NCBI RefSeq assembly: GCF_030817655.1
Contig: NZ_JAUSZM010000003.1
Coordinates: forward strand, 4,774,001-4,838,000
Source of the DNA: Streptomyces sp. V4I2
GTDB lineage: Bacteria > Actinomycetota > Actinomycetes > Streptomycetales > Streptomycetaceae
DNA: 64,000 nt
Direction of reading: 5' to 3'
Every line of letters starts with the position of its first letter. Positions within the stretch are counted from its first letter, which is position 1. This document shows positions 51,749 through 59,954 of this stretch, in pieces. Made by a program: the position numbers and the translations under genes. The notes under the pieces are model-generated. The model worked only from the letters and a program-made list of their open reading frames with translations, was not told the DNA's origin and did not search any database.

Positions 51749-52160
51749 AGGGCCATCCCGGCGGCGTGGTGGTGGGCCCGGGCGGTCGCAGAGTCCACGC
51801 TGACCAGGCCCAGATCAGCCTGGCCGCGGGCAGCGGCCTCGGCGATCACTGTGTGCATCAGGTCCTGGAAGACGCCACGCGTCGCCCAGATCCGGAAGCG
51901 GTCGTACGCGCTCTGCCAGGGCCCGAACTCGGTCGGCAGGTCACGCCAGGGGCTACCGGTCCGGAACCGCCACATCACCGCGTTGAAATGTTTCCGCAGG
52001 TCGGGGATGGGCCCAACCGCGGCAATCGGGAGATGGGGCTCGATCAGGGCCCACTGCTCATCGGTGAGATCGCCTCGCGCCATGACTGACGGCCTATCAA
52101 GACCGAGCCCCCGCGCGCAGGCGATCTACCGAACTCCTGATCCGAGCTCCAGACAGGACC
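51749..52160 (-). mobile_element. Truncated copy of the IS5-family element
   Basis: The 412 bp are colinear with 46533-46944 and appear identical, including the right inverted repeat. They hold the N-terminal 112 codons of the transposase up to HHHAAGMAL, after which unrelated sequence follows. The left part of the element is missing. Confidence 0.9.
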
Positions 52161-52955
52161 TAGCGGACGAAGACGGGGATGCGTTCCAGCGGGGCATGCG
52201 CGTCGAGTGTGGTACCGCCCTCGACCACGTGTCCGGTGGCCGGGTCGAGCCAGCGCGCCCCAGACGGCAGATACACACCGCAGGTCCGCGCGCCCGCCTC
52301 GTAGACGGGCGCCACCAGACCATCGGGTTCGAGCAGAAACTGGTCGTCCGCGTCCCAGGCGCGCTGGTGGACAGCCGCGTCAGGTATGGGCGCAGGCGCT
52401 CGCGCACCAGCAGGTGGTCCCGGAGGATGCCGTACGCCACTTTCCCGTACGACCAGACCTCGTTCGGGCCGCCGGTCGCCTCCGTGCAGAAGTCCTGGTC
52501 GTGCGGCAGGCGGTTGCCATGTAGCCGCATGAGGGGGCTGAAGGTGCCGTACTGGAACCAACGAATCAGCACCTCGCGGTACCCCGGATCGTCCGGGCCA
52601 CCGCCGGCGAAGCCGCCGATGTCGGTGTTCCACCAGGGGATACCGCTCATGGCGACGTTCAGCCCGGCCCTGATCTGGCGGGCGAGGGAGCCGAAGGTGG
52701 GCGGGATGTCGCCGGACCACAGCGCGGCCCCGTACCTCTGGCTACCCGCGCATGCGGACCGGACCAGGGACAGCGGTCGGTCGTCGCCCGACGCGCGCAG
52801 CCCGTCGGCCACCGCGCGGCGGTGCAGCAGGGGGTAGAGGTTCGCGGCCTCGGCTGCCGGCCCGGCCGCGTAGACGGCGCGTTCGGCGGCCTCCGGGCTC
52901 AGGTCGGGTTCGCAGGCGTCCAGCCAGAAGTTGCCCACGCCCAGCGAACGACCGG
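52161..52955 (-). pseudogene. GH31 glycosidase remnant (alpha-xylosidase-like)
   Basis: The remnant begins inside the barrel at GNFWLDACEPDLSPE (nucleophile Asp) and includes SACAGSQRYGAALWSGDIPP (acid/base Asp), MSGIPWWNTDIGGFAGG and WFQYGTFSPLMRLHGNR. After LRPYLTRLSTS about 25 residues normally present are missing and the frame changes to WDADDQFLLEPDGLVAPVYE, continuing to PLERIPVFVR. The stop TAG lies at the IS5 border. The N-terminal half is gone. Both catalytic residues survive, but the fold cannot be complete. It sits 13 nt after the fucosidase stop and was probably its operon partner. GH31 with GH29 fits xyloglucan side-chain removal. Confidence 0.85.
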
Positions 52956-52967
52956 GTCAGCGGTCGG

Positions 52968-54293
52968 TCACCGTGCGGCGAAGCGGATCGCGGTGGGCAG
53001 CGGCGTGTCGAGACCGCCGGACGTGACGTGGACGCCCTCCGGTCCCGATTCCGCCTTGACGGGTTGGCCGTCCAGGCGTTCTGCCGTATCCGGATCCAGC
53101 AGGCCCGGACGCGCCTTCAGCACGATATGCCCGCCGGCCCCGTCAGGAACGTCGGCCACGAAGGCGTAGACGTGGCGCTCGTCGCGGGTCCAACGCACCC
53201 AGGGGCCGCCGTCCTGCGGGTCGGCGGAACCTGGTTCCAGTGGCCTGGTGGCGTGCACGGCCTCGGAGTGGCAGGCCATCCATGACGCCATGCCCTCCAG
53301 AACGGCGCGTTGCTCCTGCGGGAGGGTGCCGTCGGCCTTCGGACCGACGTTGAGCAGCAGGTTCCCGCCGCGTGAGACGACGTCGACCAGCAGGCGGACG
53401 GCGCCTGCCGGATCCAGCATGTGCTCGGGGCCTTCCACTTGGTTGTAGCCGAAGGAGAATCCGATTCCCCGGGTGTTCTCCCAGCAGGCTGCACCCTCGT
53501 TGGCCCGGTCCAGCTCGTACTCGCTGGTGAGGTAGTCGGCGTGGGCGCTGTCCCAGCGGTCGTTCACCACGCCTTCCGGCACGGTGGCGTAGTAGTGCGA
53601 GAACAACGCCGGCAGTTCGGCCCGGCCCGCTCGGGGCCAGCCCATGTCGTTCCACAGCACCGCGGGGTGATACCGCTCGATCAGGTCGAGGACCTGCCGG
53701 TGCGCGTAGGCGGCGTAGGCGGCCTCATGGGGCCTCCCATCGTCCATCCGGTCCTCGTGGAGAACGGGGTCCCGGCGTCCGGCGTACCAGTCGATGCCGC
53801 CGGAGTAGTACACGCCGAACCGCAGGTCGCGGGCCCGGATGGCGTCGGCGAGGTCGGCGATCAGGTCGCGGCGTGGACCGCGGTGGAGGGTGTTGCGGGT
53901 GCCGGTGCCCGGTGCGTCCCACAGGGCTATCCCATCGTGGTGCTTGGTCGTGGGGACGACGTAGCGCGCACCCGCCCGGGCGAACAGCTCCACCCAGTCC
54001 GCGGGGTCGAAGAGCTCGGCCTTCCAGGCGTCGAGGAACTCGTCGTAGGGGCGTCCGCCGTGCATGGTGCGATGGTGTTCCTGGGCGGGGCTGCCCTCGA
54101 TCTGGATGGTGTTCCAGTACCACTCGGCGTACGGGTTGTGCTTGAACCACACATCGGGGTCGCCGTCGCCGAGTGCGCCGATGGGCTCGGCCCAGGCCGG
54201 CACCGAGTACGCGCCCCAGTGGATGAAGACGCCGAATTTGGCGTCGGTGAACCACTCAGGGACCAGCCGACCGCTCAGAGGGAACTCGTTCAT
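52968..54293 (-). CDS. GH29 alpha-L-fucosidase
   Basis: The 441-residue protein starts NEFPLSGRLVPEWFTDAKFG, FIHWGAYSVPAW, the usual GH29 beginning. Other marks are ARYVVPTTKHHDGIALWD at 110-126, FGVYYSGGIDWY at 159-170 and the nucleophile Asp in VLWNDMGWP (about 216). RGGNLLLNVGPKADGTLP closes the barrel, and an 85-residue beta domain ends the protein. It has no signal peptide, so it should remove fucose from imported oligosaccharides. A palindrome (TCCGAT-AC-ATCGGA) lies 10 nt upstream of the start codon. A GH31 remnant follows directly. Confidence 0.93.
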   Translation of the reverse strand: MNEFPLSGRLVPEWFTDAKFGVFIHWGAYSVPAWAEPIGALGDGDPDVWFKHNPYAEWYWNTIQIEGSPAQEHHRTMHGGRPYDEFLDAWKAELFDPADWVELFARAGARYVVPTTKHHDGIALWDAPGTGTRNTLHRGPRRDLIADLADAIRARDLRFGVYYSGGIDWYAGRRDPVLHEDRMDDGRPHEAAYAAYAHRQVLDLIERYHPAVLWNDMGWPRAGRAELPALFSHYYATVPEGVVNDRWDSAHADYLTSEYELDRANEGAACWENTRGIGFSFGYNQVEGPEHMLDPAGAVRLLVDVVSRGGNLLLNVGPKADGTLPQEQRAVLEGMASWMACHSEAVHATRPLEPGSADPQDGGPWVRWTRDERHVYAFVADVPDGAGGHIVLKARPGLLDPDTAERLDGQPVKAESGPEGVHVTSGGLDTPLPTAIRFAAR

Positions 54294-54302
54294 GCTTGAA
54301 AC

Positions 54303-54316
54303 TCCGATACATCGGA
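54303..54316 (-). promoter_or_regulatory. Perfect 14-bp palindrome upstream of the fucosidase gene
   Basis: TCCGATACATCGGA is a perfect inverted repeat (with the adjoining AAATCCGATGTATCGG on the minus strand) located 10-23 nt before the GH29 start, overlapping the expected promoter/leader. A related ACATCCGATGT occurs at 43217. Confidence 0.5.
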
Positions 54317-54481
54317 TTTGTTAGGCGAGGAACCGTGAACACTGGGGGCGAGGAGGCGCCGGATGCGGCGACCTGGGACATCGACAGGTTGGAGGTATTG
54401 CGGGTGTGTGCGAACCTCTCGGCGCTTCCCGTTCAGCAAGCAGTCCTCGACAGCGCCTGGGAGGCCCTATTGCCGAGGAGT
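54317..54481. other. Spacer between fucosidase promoter and beta-helix terminator
   Basis: A short plus-strand open frame (DIDRLEVLRVCANLSALPVQ, QAVLDSAWEAL) has a coding look but no family assignment. It may be a scrap. Confidence 0.3.
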
Positions 54482-54507
54482 CCTCGGGCGGGCCGGCCCG
54501 CCCGAGG
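54482..54507 (-). terminator. Terminator after the beta-helix gene
   Basis: CCTCGGGCGGGCC and GGCCCGCCCGAGG form a perfect 13-bp stem with no loop bases, 31 nt after the stop of the beta-helix gene. It closes the second sugar operon. Confidence 0.75.
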
Positions 54508-54537
54508 GAGGGGGTTTTCCTGGTGAGCCGGTGACGG

Positions 54538-57012
54538 TCAGGAGAGTTTGATCAGCGTGTAGTCGTCGCAGTATCCGGCGGAGGTGCCGGAGTTCTTGTA
54601 GCAGTAGACGGTGGCGGAGGTGTTGCCGCTTCCCGTGGTGAGGAAGATCGGCTGCTGGGCGTAGGCGGTACCGGTGGTATTCGAGAAGCTTTCGGTGCCG
54701 CCGAAGTTCTTCACGCCGACGGCGACCTGCTCGCTGCCGCCTGCGGCCTTGGCCCAGCCGGTCAGCAGGTAGGTGGCGCTGGACGACAGACCGCCGGTGG
54801 CCTGGTCCACGCCGCTGCTGGAGGCTCCGGTCTGCAGGGAGTGAGTGCCGGTGCGGGCGTTCGAGGTGACCACGGAGGATCCGCTGCCGCTGAGGGTCCA
54901 CGGGCTGAGCGAGCCGGATTCGAAGCCGGCGTTCGTCAGGAGGTTTGCAGGGGTGGACACGCGTTCCACCGCGATGTCGTCGCAGTTCCCTGCAGCGGTG
55001 CCGCCGGAGTTCTTCCAGCAGTACAGCGTGGCCGTGGTGTTGGTGGAGCCGGTGGTGAACAGAACGGCGGCCTCGGAGTACGAGGTTGTGGCGACGTTGG
55101 TGAAGGTCTCGGTGCCGCCGTAGTTCTTGACGCCGATGGCGAGAGTCTCCCCGGCGTTGGCCACCTTGGCCCAGCCGGTGAGCAGGTAGGTGGTGTTGGG
55201 GGCCAGCCCGGTCAGGTTCTGGTTGGCGCCGCTGCCGGAGGCTCCGGTCTGCAGGGAGTGAGTGCCGGTGCGGGCGTTCGAGGTGACCACGGAGGATCCG
55301 CTGCCGCTGAGGGTCCACGGGCTGAGCGAGCCCGTCTCGAAGCCGGCGTTGGCCACGAGGTTGCCGCCGGTGCCGTTGTAGGCGCCGATGTTGGGCGCGG
55401 CCGTGGCGGAGACCGGGTTGCCGAAGGCGTCCTGGCCGCCGTTGTTGCTGATGACCGCCCCTGCCCGGACTACGGGGGAAGAGGGGTGGACCTGGTAGGC
55501 GTCCATTCCCGCGTACGGGGAGTTGGTGTTCGCGTTGCCCGGGTTGCGGAACTCGGGGTCGGTGACGACCTTCGCGGCGTCTGCGGGCTCGGAGGAGGGG
55601 TGCCGGCCGTAGAAGAGGTTGTTCGAGTAGACGGAGCCTGCGCCGGTGGCGAGGTAGCCGCCCGAGCCGTAGTTGAAGACCGCGTTGTTCTCGAAGGACC
55701 AGGCCCCGGAGACGCTGGTCCTGCCGCGGCCACCCGTGATCCACGTGCCCAGGCCGTCCCTGACGTAGAACGTGTTGTTGTAGAACAGCGGGGCCATGCC
55801 GCTGCTGCCGCTCTTGTTCGGGATGTTGCCGGGCATGTCGATGAGGGAGTCGGTGTGGTTGGAGGTACCGGACTCCGGGCAACCCGAGTTGGAGCCGTCG
55901 TTCTCGCTGACGTTGTAGCGCACCACCGTGCCGTCGCTGGGCACGGTCGCGGTGGGCTCGTTGGGGCTGGAGGAGGAGGCCGGCATCAACAGCAGGAAGC
56001 CACCGAGGTTCTGGTGGCTGTAGTTGTACTGGATCGTGGTGTTGTGGTTGCCCCAGTCGACGTCGTACGCCTGGCCGTCCTGGAAGTTGGCGTGGCAGTA
56101 CACCTCGTTGCCCTGGATCACGCTGTCCTGACTGCCTGCCACCCAGATGCCCGCGGACGCTCGGTTGCAGATCTGGCCCGAGGGCGGGCAGGTGCTCTTC
56201 AGCCCGCCGTGGCCGGCCTTGTTGTTCTCGATGAGGGCGCCACTGCCCTTGACCACGAGGACGTCGTCGGCGCCGTCGTAGGTCATCGTGTTGCCGCGGA
56301 TGACCGTGCCCGTGGTCAGGCCGGTGCCCTGGCCGCCCCCGTCCGGGGTGACGGCGACGGCGATGCGGTCGACGTGGTCGAAGGTGTTGTTCTCGACGAC
56401 GACGTCGTCGAAGGTGGAGACGGGGGTGGTGTGGTCGGTCTGGACGCCGACGCCGGCGTTGGTGGAGTACCAGCCGCCCGGCCAGCCGCTGATGTTGTGG
56501 ATGTACATGTCGTGCACCCGGATGTGGTGCAGGATCCCGCCGGAGCTGTTCTCGGCGAAGACGCCGGAGCGGTAGTCCGGGGAGGCCGCGGGGTTGGTGA
56601 GTTCCAGGCCGCCGATCTCCCAGTACTGCTGGTTGAGGAGGTGGATGACGGGGCCGGTGGCGCCGTTCGCGTTGATGACCGGCTTGGCGCCGGTGCCGTA
56701 GGCGCCCATGGTGACGGGGCTGCCGGAGGTGCCCGAGCCCTGGGGGGTGAGCTGGCCGGTGCAGGTGGTGCCGGCGGCGAAGAGGATGCTGTCGCCCGCG
56801 CCGAAGGTGGTGTTGTTGACGCTGGTGACGGAGTTCCAGGGGCTGGCCTGGGTGCCGTTGCCGTTGGAGGCGGCCGAGCAGTTCACGTAGTACGTGGTGC
56901 CTGCGGCCATGGCGGCCTGGGCGGGCAGCACGAGGACGCCCGCCAGGGTGGCGAGCAGGGTGAGGACGCGGGATGCCCGGCGTATCGGGCGGTTTGCTCT
57001 GCGACGCTTCAT
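54538..57012 (-). CDS. Secreted right-handed parallel beta-helix protein with twin CBM-like domains
   Basis: The protein has 824 residues. Residues 1-37 are a signal peptide (basic MKRRRANRPIRRAS, hydrophobic core, AAMAAG). Residues 40-545 form a parallel beta-helix: TTYYVNCSAASNGNGTQASP at the start, then repeats of the N-N-x-F/V type (VVVENNTFDHV, TVIRGNTMTYD, SVIQGNEVYCH, TTIQYNYSHQN). This fold is shared by pectate lyases, polygalacturonases and similar polysaccharide enzymes. The last 270 residues are two CBM4/9-like domains, both starting NAGFE(T/S)GSLSPWTLSGSGSS and highly alike. Substrate is unclear: no family catalytic signature is certain. It is the last gene of the second ABC operon, 109 nt after the GH43 gene. 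Confidence 0.8.
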   Translation of the reverse strand: MKRRRANRPIRRASRVLTLLATLAGVLVLPAQAAMAAGTTYYVNCSAASNGNGTQASPWNSVTSVNNTTFGAGDSILFAAGTTCTGQLTPQGSGTSGSPVTMGAYGTGAKPVINANGATGPVIHLLNQQYWEIGGLELTNPAASPDYRSGVFAENSSGGILHHIRVHDMYIHNISGWPGGWYSTNAGVGVQTDHTTPVSTFDDVVVENNTFDHVDRIAVAVTPDGGGQGTGLTTGTVIRGNTMTYDGADDVLVVKGSGALIENNKAGHGGLKSTCPPSGQICNRASAGIWVAGSQDSVIQGNEVYCHANFQDGQAYDVDWGNHNTTIQYNYSHQNLGGFLLLMPASSSSPNEPTATVPSDGTVVRYNVSENDGSNSGCPESGTSNHTDSLIDMPGNIPNKSGSSGMAPLFYNNTFYVRDGLGTWITGGRGRTSVSGAWSFENNAVFNYGSGGYLATGAGSVYSNNLFYGRHPSSEPADAAKVVTDPEFRNPGNANTNSPYAGMDAYQVHPSSPVVRAGAVISNNGGQDAFGNPVSATAAPNIGAYNGTGGNLVANAGFETGSLSPWTLSGSGSSVVTSNARTGTHSLQTGASGSGANQNLTGLAPNTTYLLTGWAKVANAGETLAIGVKNYGGTETFTNVATTSYSEAAVLFTTGSTNTTATLYCWKNSGGTAAGNCDDIAVERVSTPANLLTNAGFESGSLSPWTLSGSGSSVVTSNARTGTHSLQTGASSSGVDQATGGLSSSATYLLTGWAKAAGGSEQVAVGVKNFGGTESFSNTTGTAYAQQPIFLTTGSGNTSATVYCYKNSGTSAGYCDDYTLIKLS

Positions 57013-57121
57013 TGCGACGCTCCTTGCTGGGTGACGGTGTCCTCCGCGCCGCGGGCTGCGACGCGGATCTTCCTACGCCGGGCGGGCACCGAAGCGGCCC
57101 GCCCGGAATCCGTGGCGACGC

Positions 57122-57979
57122 TCAGGTTGCTGACAGTGATGTCGGGAGGGACGTGGCGAGGACGGAGGCGTGGCGCATGCCAGGCGGTGGCGCGAAGGGG
57201 GCGGGCTCCCAGTCCACGCCGTCCTTGCTGCGGACCGCCCCGTACCTCCCCTCCAGGAAATGGTCGAAGATCATGACCCACTCGTCTCCGCGGCGGAAGA
57301 GACACGGTCCTTCCACGAGTGAGGGGGTGACCGGCCCCGTGGGGGCGGAGTACGGACCGCCGGGGGTGTCGAACGTGGTCACATTGATGTCCTTGTGGGC
57401 GGTGGCGGGGTCGTTGGTGCCGCGTTCGTCCTTGAAGGCCATGAGGAATCCGCCCTCGGCCAGCTCGTGCACGGTGGCGTCGATGACCGAGTGACCCGGG
57501 TCGAAGAAGACCGCCGGGTCCGAGAACGTCCTGAAGTCCTCGGTGGTGCAGTGCCAGATGCGGTGGTCCTGGCTGACGTACTCGAAGTTGCGACCCTCGG
57601 CCGTGCTGCCCGCCTCGACGACCGACGACCAGATGAGGTGGTACAGCCCCGTTGCGCGGTCCAGGAAGAACTCCGGAGCCCAGGCGTTGTGAGCCCCCTG
57701 CACACCGGCCATGACCGGGATGAGTCGCTGCTCCGACCAGGTGCGGAGGTCCGTCGAGGTGGCGTGGACGATGGAGGGGCTCGTCCAGCCGTCGGTGGCC
57801 AGCAGATGGAACAGGCCGTCGGGGCCCACCCCGATGAACGGGTCCCGCAGCCGGCCGGTGCCGACCGTGCCCCGCAGAACGGGCCGGCCGCCGTTCACCG
57901 TCCTGAACTCCTCGCCATCGTGGCTGTAGGCCAGGTGCAGGGCCTCGTCGGCGCTGGTGAAGTAGGAGACCACGTACAT
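57122..57979 (-). CDS. Cytoplasmic GH43-like glycosidase
   Basis: The 285-residue protein has the GH43 propeller pattern: RLRDPFIGVGPDGLFHLLAT (base Asp about 46), WAPEFFLDRATGLYHLIW at 100-117, SVIDATVHELAEGGFLMAFK (Asp about 167) and PSLVEGPCLFRRGDEW (acid Glu about 223). No signal peptide or CBM is present, so it should act on imported oligosaccharides. It belongs to a less common GH43 branch, so the sugar removed (arabinose, xylose or galactose) cannot be stated. It starts 40 nt after the permease gene, with GGAAGG about 11 nt before the ATG. Confidence 0.82.
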   Translation of the reverse strand: MYVVSYFTSADEALHLAYSHDGEEFRTVNGGRPVLRGTVGTGRLRDPFIGVGPDGLFHLLATDGWTSPSIVHATSTDLRTWSEQRLIPVMAGVQGAHNAWAPEFFLDRATGLYHLIWSSVVEAGSTAEGRNFEYVSQDHRIWHCTTEDFRTFSDPAVFFDPGHSVIDATVHELAEGGFLMAFKDERGTNDPATAHKDINVTTFDTPGGPYSAPTGPVTPSLVEGPCLFRRGDEWVMIFDHFLEGRYGAVRSKDGVDWEPAPFAPPPGMRHASVLATSLPTSLSAT

Positions 57980-58019
57980 CGGTGGGAGGGTCCTTCCGGA
58001 ACGTCGGAGCGAAGGTGGT

Positions 58020-58961
58020 TCACGACTTGACCGCGCCGGCGGACATGCCGGCGACCACCTGGCGCTGCAAGAAGACGAAGATGACCAGCAGCGGAAGCAC
58101 TCCGAGCAGGGCGGCCGGGAACAGGGTGGTCGGCTGCACGGTGTGCGGGTCGATGAAGGAGTAGGCGTTCACCATGACCGTCCGCTTGCCGGGGTCCTGC
58201 AGGAACACCAGCGGAACGAGCAGGTCGTTCCAGATCTGCAGGGAGATGAACGTCAGCAGGGTGCTGGTGACCGGCCGGAGCAGCGGCAGGATGATCGTGA
58301 AGAACGTGCGCAGGGCGCCGCAGCCGTCGAGCGCGGCCGCCTCCTCCAGGTCGCCCGGGATCGAGCGGATGAAGCTGGTGTAGAAGAACACCGCGACCGG
58401 GAGGTTCAGGGCCGTGTAGATGAACACCACGCCCGCGTAGGTGTCCAGCAGGTTGAGGTCGCGCATCAGCAGGTACAGCGGCGCTACGACGACGAACACA
58501 GGAACGGACGTACCGAGGATGAACAGCCGGTACACGGTGGTGGACCAGTGCTGGGTGATCCGGGCCAGCGGATAGGCGGCGAGCGAGCCGATCATGGTGA
58601 TGGCCACGCATGACAGTCCGGTGATGAGCAGGGTGTTGAGGGTGCTGGGGCCGTAGTGGATCTGGCTGAACGCGTCCGCGAAGTTCTTCAGGGTCAGCGA
58701 GTGCGGGATGCCGAGCGGGGAGCGGGCCACGTCCGCCGCGGTGCGCAGCGAGGTCACGACCGTGAAGAGGAACGGCAGGACGAACAGGACGGTGCCCAGG
58801 CACAGCAGGACGGTGCCGAGGCCGCCGGTCAGGCGGCGCAGCGTGATGCGCGGCGGTCCGGACGGTGTCCTACGGGGGCGAGGTGATGGCCGGTCCGAGC
58901 TCCTGCGGGCGTGCGCGGGGGGCCGGGGTCCGGTCGGGGGCGCGGAGATGTTGGAAGTCAT
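58020..58961 (-). CDS. Sugar ABC transporter permease, MalG type
   Basis: The 313-residue protein has a proline-rich cytoplasmic tail (1-45), then six membrane helices beginning LGTVLLCLGTVLFVLPFLF. The EAA loop reads DLEEAAALDGCGALRTFFTIILP at about 230-252. It ends QRQVVAGMSAGAVKS, typical of MalG/LacG permeases for di- and oligosaccharides. It pairs with the MalF-type permease 34 nt upstream. Confidence 0.9.
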   Translation of the reverse strand: MTSNISAPPTGPRPPAHARRSSDRPSPRPRRTPSGPPRITLRRLTGGLGTVLLCLGTVLFVLPFLFTVVTSLRTAADVARSPLGIPHSLTLKNFADAFSQIHYGPSTLNTLLITGLSCVAITMIGSLAAYPLARITQHWSTTVYRLFILGTSVPVFVVVAPLYLLMRDLNLLDTYAGVVFIYTALNLPVAVFFYTSFIRSIPGDLEEAAALDGCGALRTFFTIILPLLRPVTSTLLTFISLQIWNDLLVPLVFLQDPGKRTVMVNAYSFIDPHTVQPTTLFPAALLGVLPLLVIFVFLQRQVVAGMSAGAVKS

Positions 58962-58995
58962 GGTGGCGATCCGTCAGTTCCTGGGGGCGACCCCG

Positions 58996-59868
58996 TCAGA
59001 TACGGCGCTCGCGGAGGCGGAGCAGGGAGGAGGTGGCGCTGGACAGGACGACCACGGTCACGAGGAGCACGACTGACAGCGCGACGCCGTAGGCGAACTT
59101 CCCGCCGCCGAAGACGTTGCGGTACACGAGCAGGGTCAGCGTGTCCGTGGCGTCGGCCGGGCCGCCGTTGGTCAGCACGAGGGGGAACTCGAAGACCTTC
59201 AGGGAGCCGATGAGGCTGAGCGTCACGTTGACGGTGAGTGCGGGAGCGAGCAGCGGCCACTCGATGCTGACGAAGCGGCGCCAGCCGCGCGCGCCGTCCA
59301 GGGCGGCCGCCTCCAGCAGTTCGGCAGGCATGCTCATATAACTGGCGAGGAAGATCGCGCAGGAGTAGCCGGTGAACATCCAGATGTTGACGGCGGCCAC
59401 CGCGTACAGCGCGGTGGAGGTGTCGCCGAGCCACACATGGGTGATGCTGTGCAGGCCCACCAGGTTGAGGAGCGCGTTGATGCCGCCGCTCGGGGCGAGC
59501 AGGTACGACCAGATGAAGGCGGCCATCACCGGGGAGATCAGCGTCGGCGTGAGCAGCACGACGCTGAGCCCCTTGCGGACCTTGGGGCGGCGGAACAGCA
59601 TGCTCGCGAAGAGCAGCCCGAGACCGTTCTGCGCGACCACGACGACCGCCGCGTACAGCACGGTGTGCCACAGGGCCGCCGTGACCTTCGGGTCGTCGGC
59701 CATGGCACGGTAGTTGTCCGTGCCGACGAAGTCGGCGATCGGTCCGCCGAGGCTGTCGGTCATGCTCAGATAGATGCCGCGGGCCAGCGGATACAGCATG
59801 AACACGCCGTACACGGTGATCGCCGGGAGCAGGAAAGCGGCCATGGTGGCGCGCCGGCGGTGAAACAC
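58996..59868 (-). CDS. Sugar ABC transporter permease, MalF/UgpA type
   Basis: The 290-residue protein starts MFHRRRATMAAFLLPAITVYG with six predicted helices. The EAA motif reads ELLEAAALDGARGWRRFVSIEWP at about 193-215. SYLLAPSGGINALLNLVGL is the usual loop before the fourth helix. It lies between the binding-protein gene (86 nt) and the MalG-type partner. No ATPase is encoded nearby. Confidence 0.9.
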   Translation of the reverse strand: MFHRRRATMAAFLLPAITVYGVFMLYPLARGIYLSMTDSLGGPIADFVGTDNYRAMADDPKVTAALWHTVLYAAVVVVAQNGLGLLFASMLFRRPKVRKGLSVVLLTPTLISPVMAAFIWSYLLAPSGGINALLNLVGLHSITHVWLGDTSTALYAVAAVNIWMFTGYSCAIFLASYMSMPAELLEAAALDGARGWRRFVSIEWPLLAPALTVNVTLSLIGSLKVFEFPLVLTNGGPADATDTLTLLVYRNVFGGGKFAYGVALSVVLLVTVVVLSSATSSLLRLRERRI

Positions 59869-59954
59869 GGGGGTCCTCCTCTTGCCCGGGTGGGCCGTGG
59901 CGGGGGCGTCAGGAGCCGCCTACCGCCCCTCACCACGGCCGGCTTCGGGATGGG

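Noticed and set aside
54841..57276. Plus-strand open frame of about 810 codons
   Set aside because: It is antisense to the beta-helix gene, with Val/Gly/Ala-rich low-complexity content and no start context. The minus-strand gene has a signal peptide and clear domain structure.
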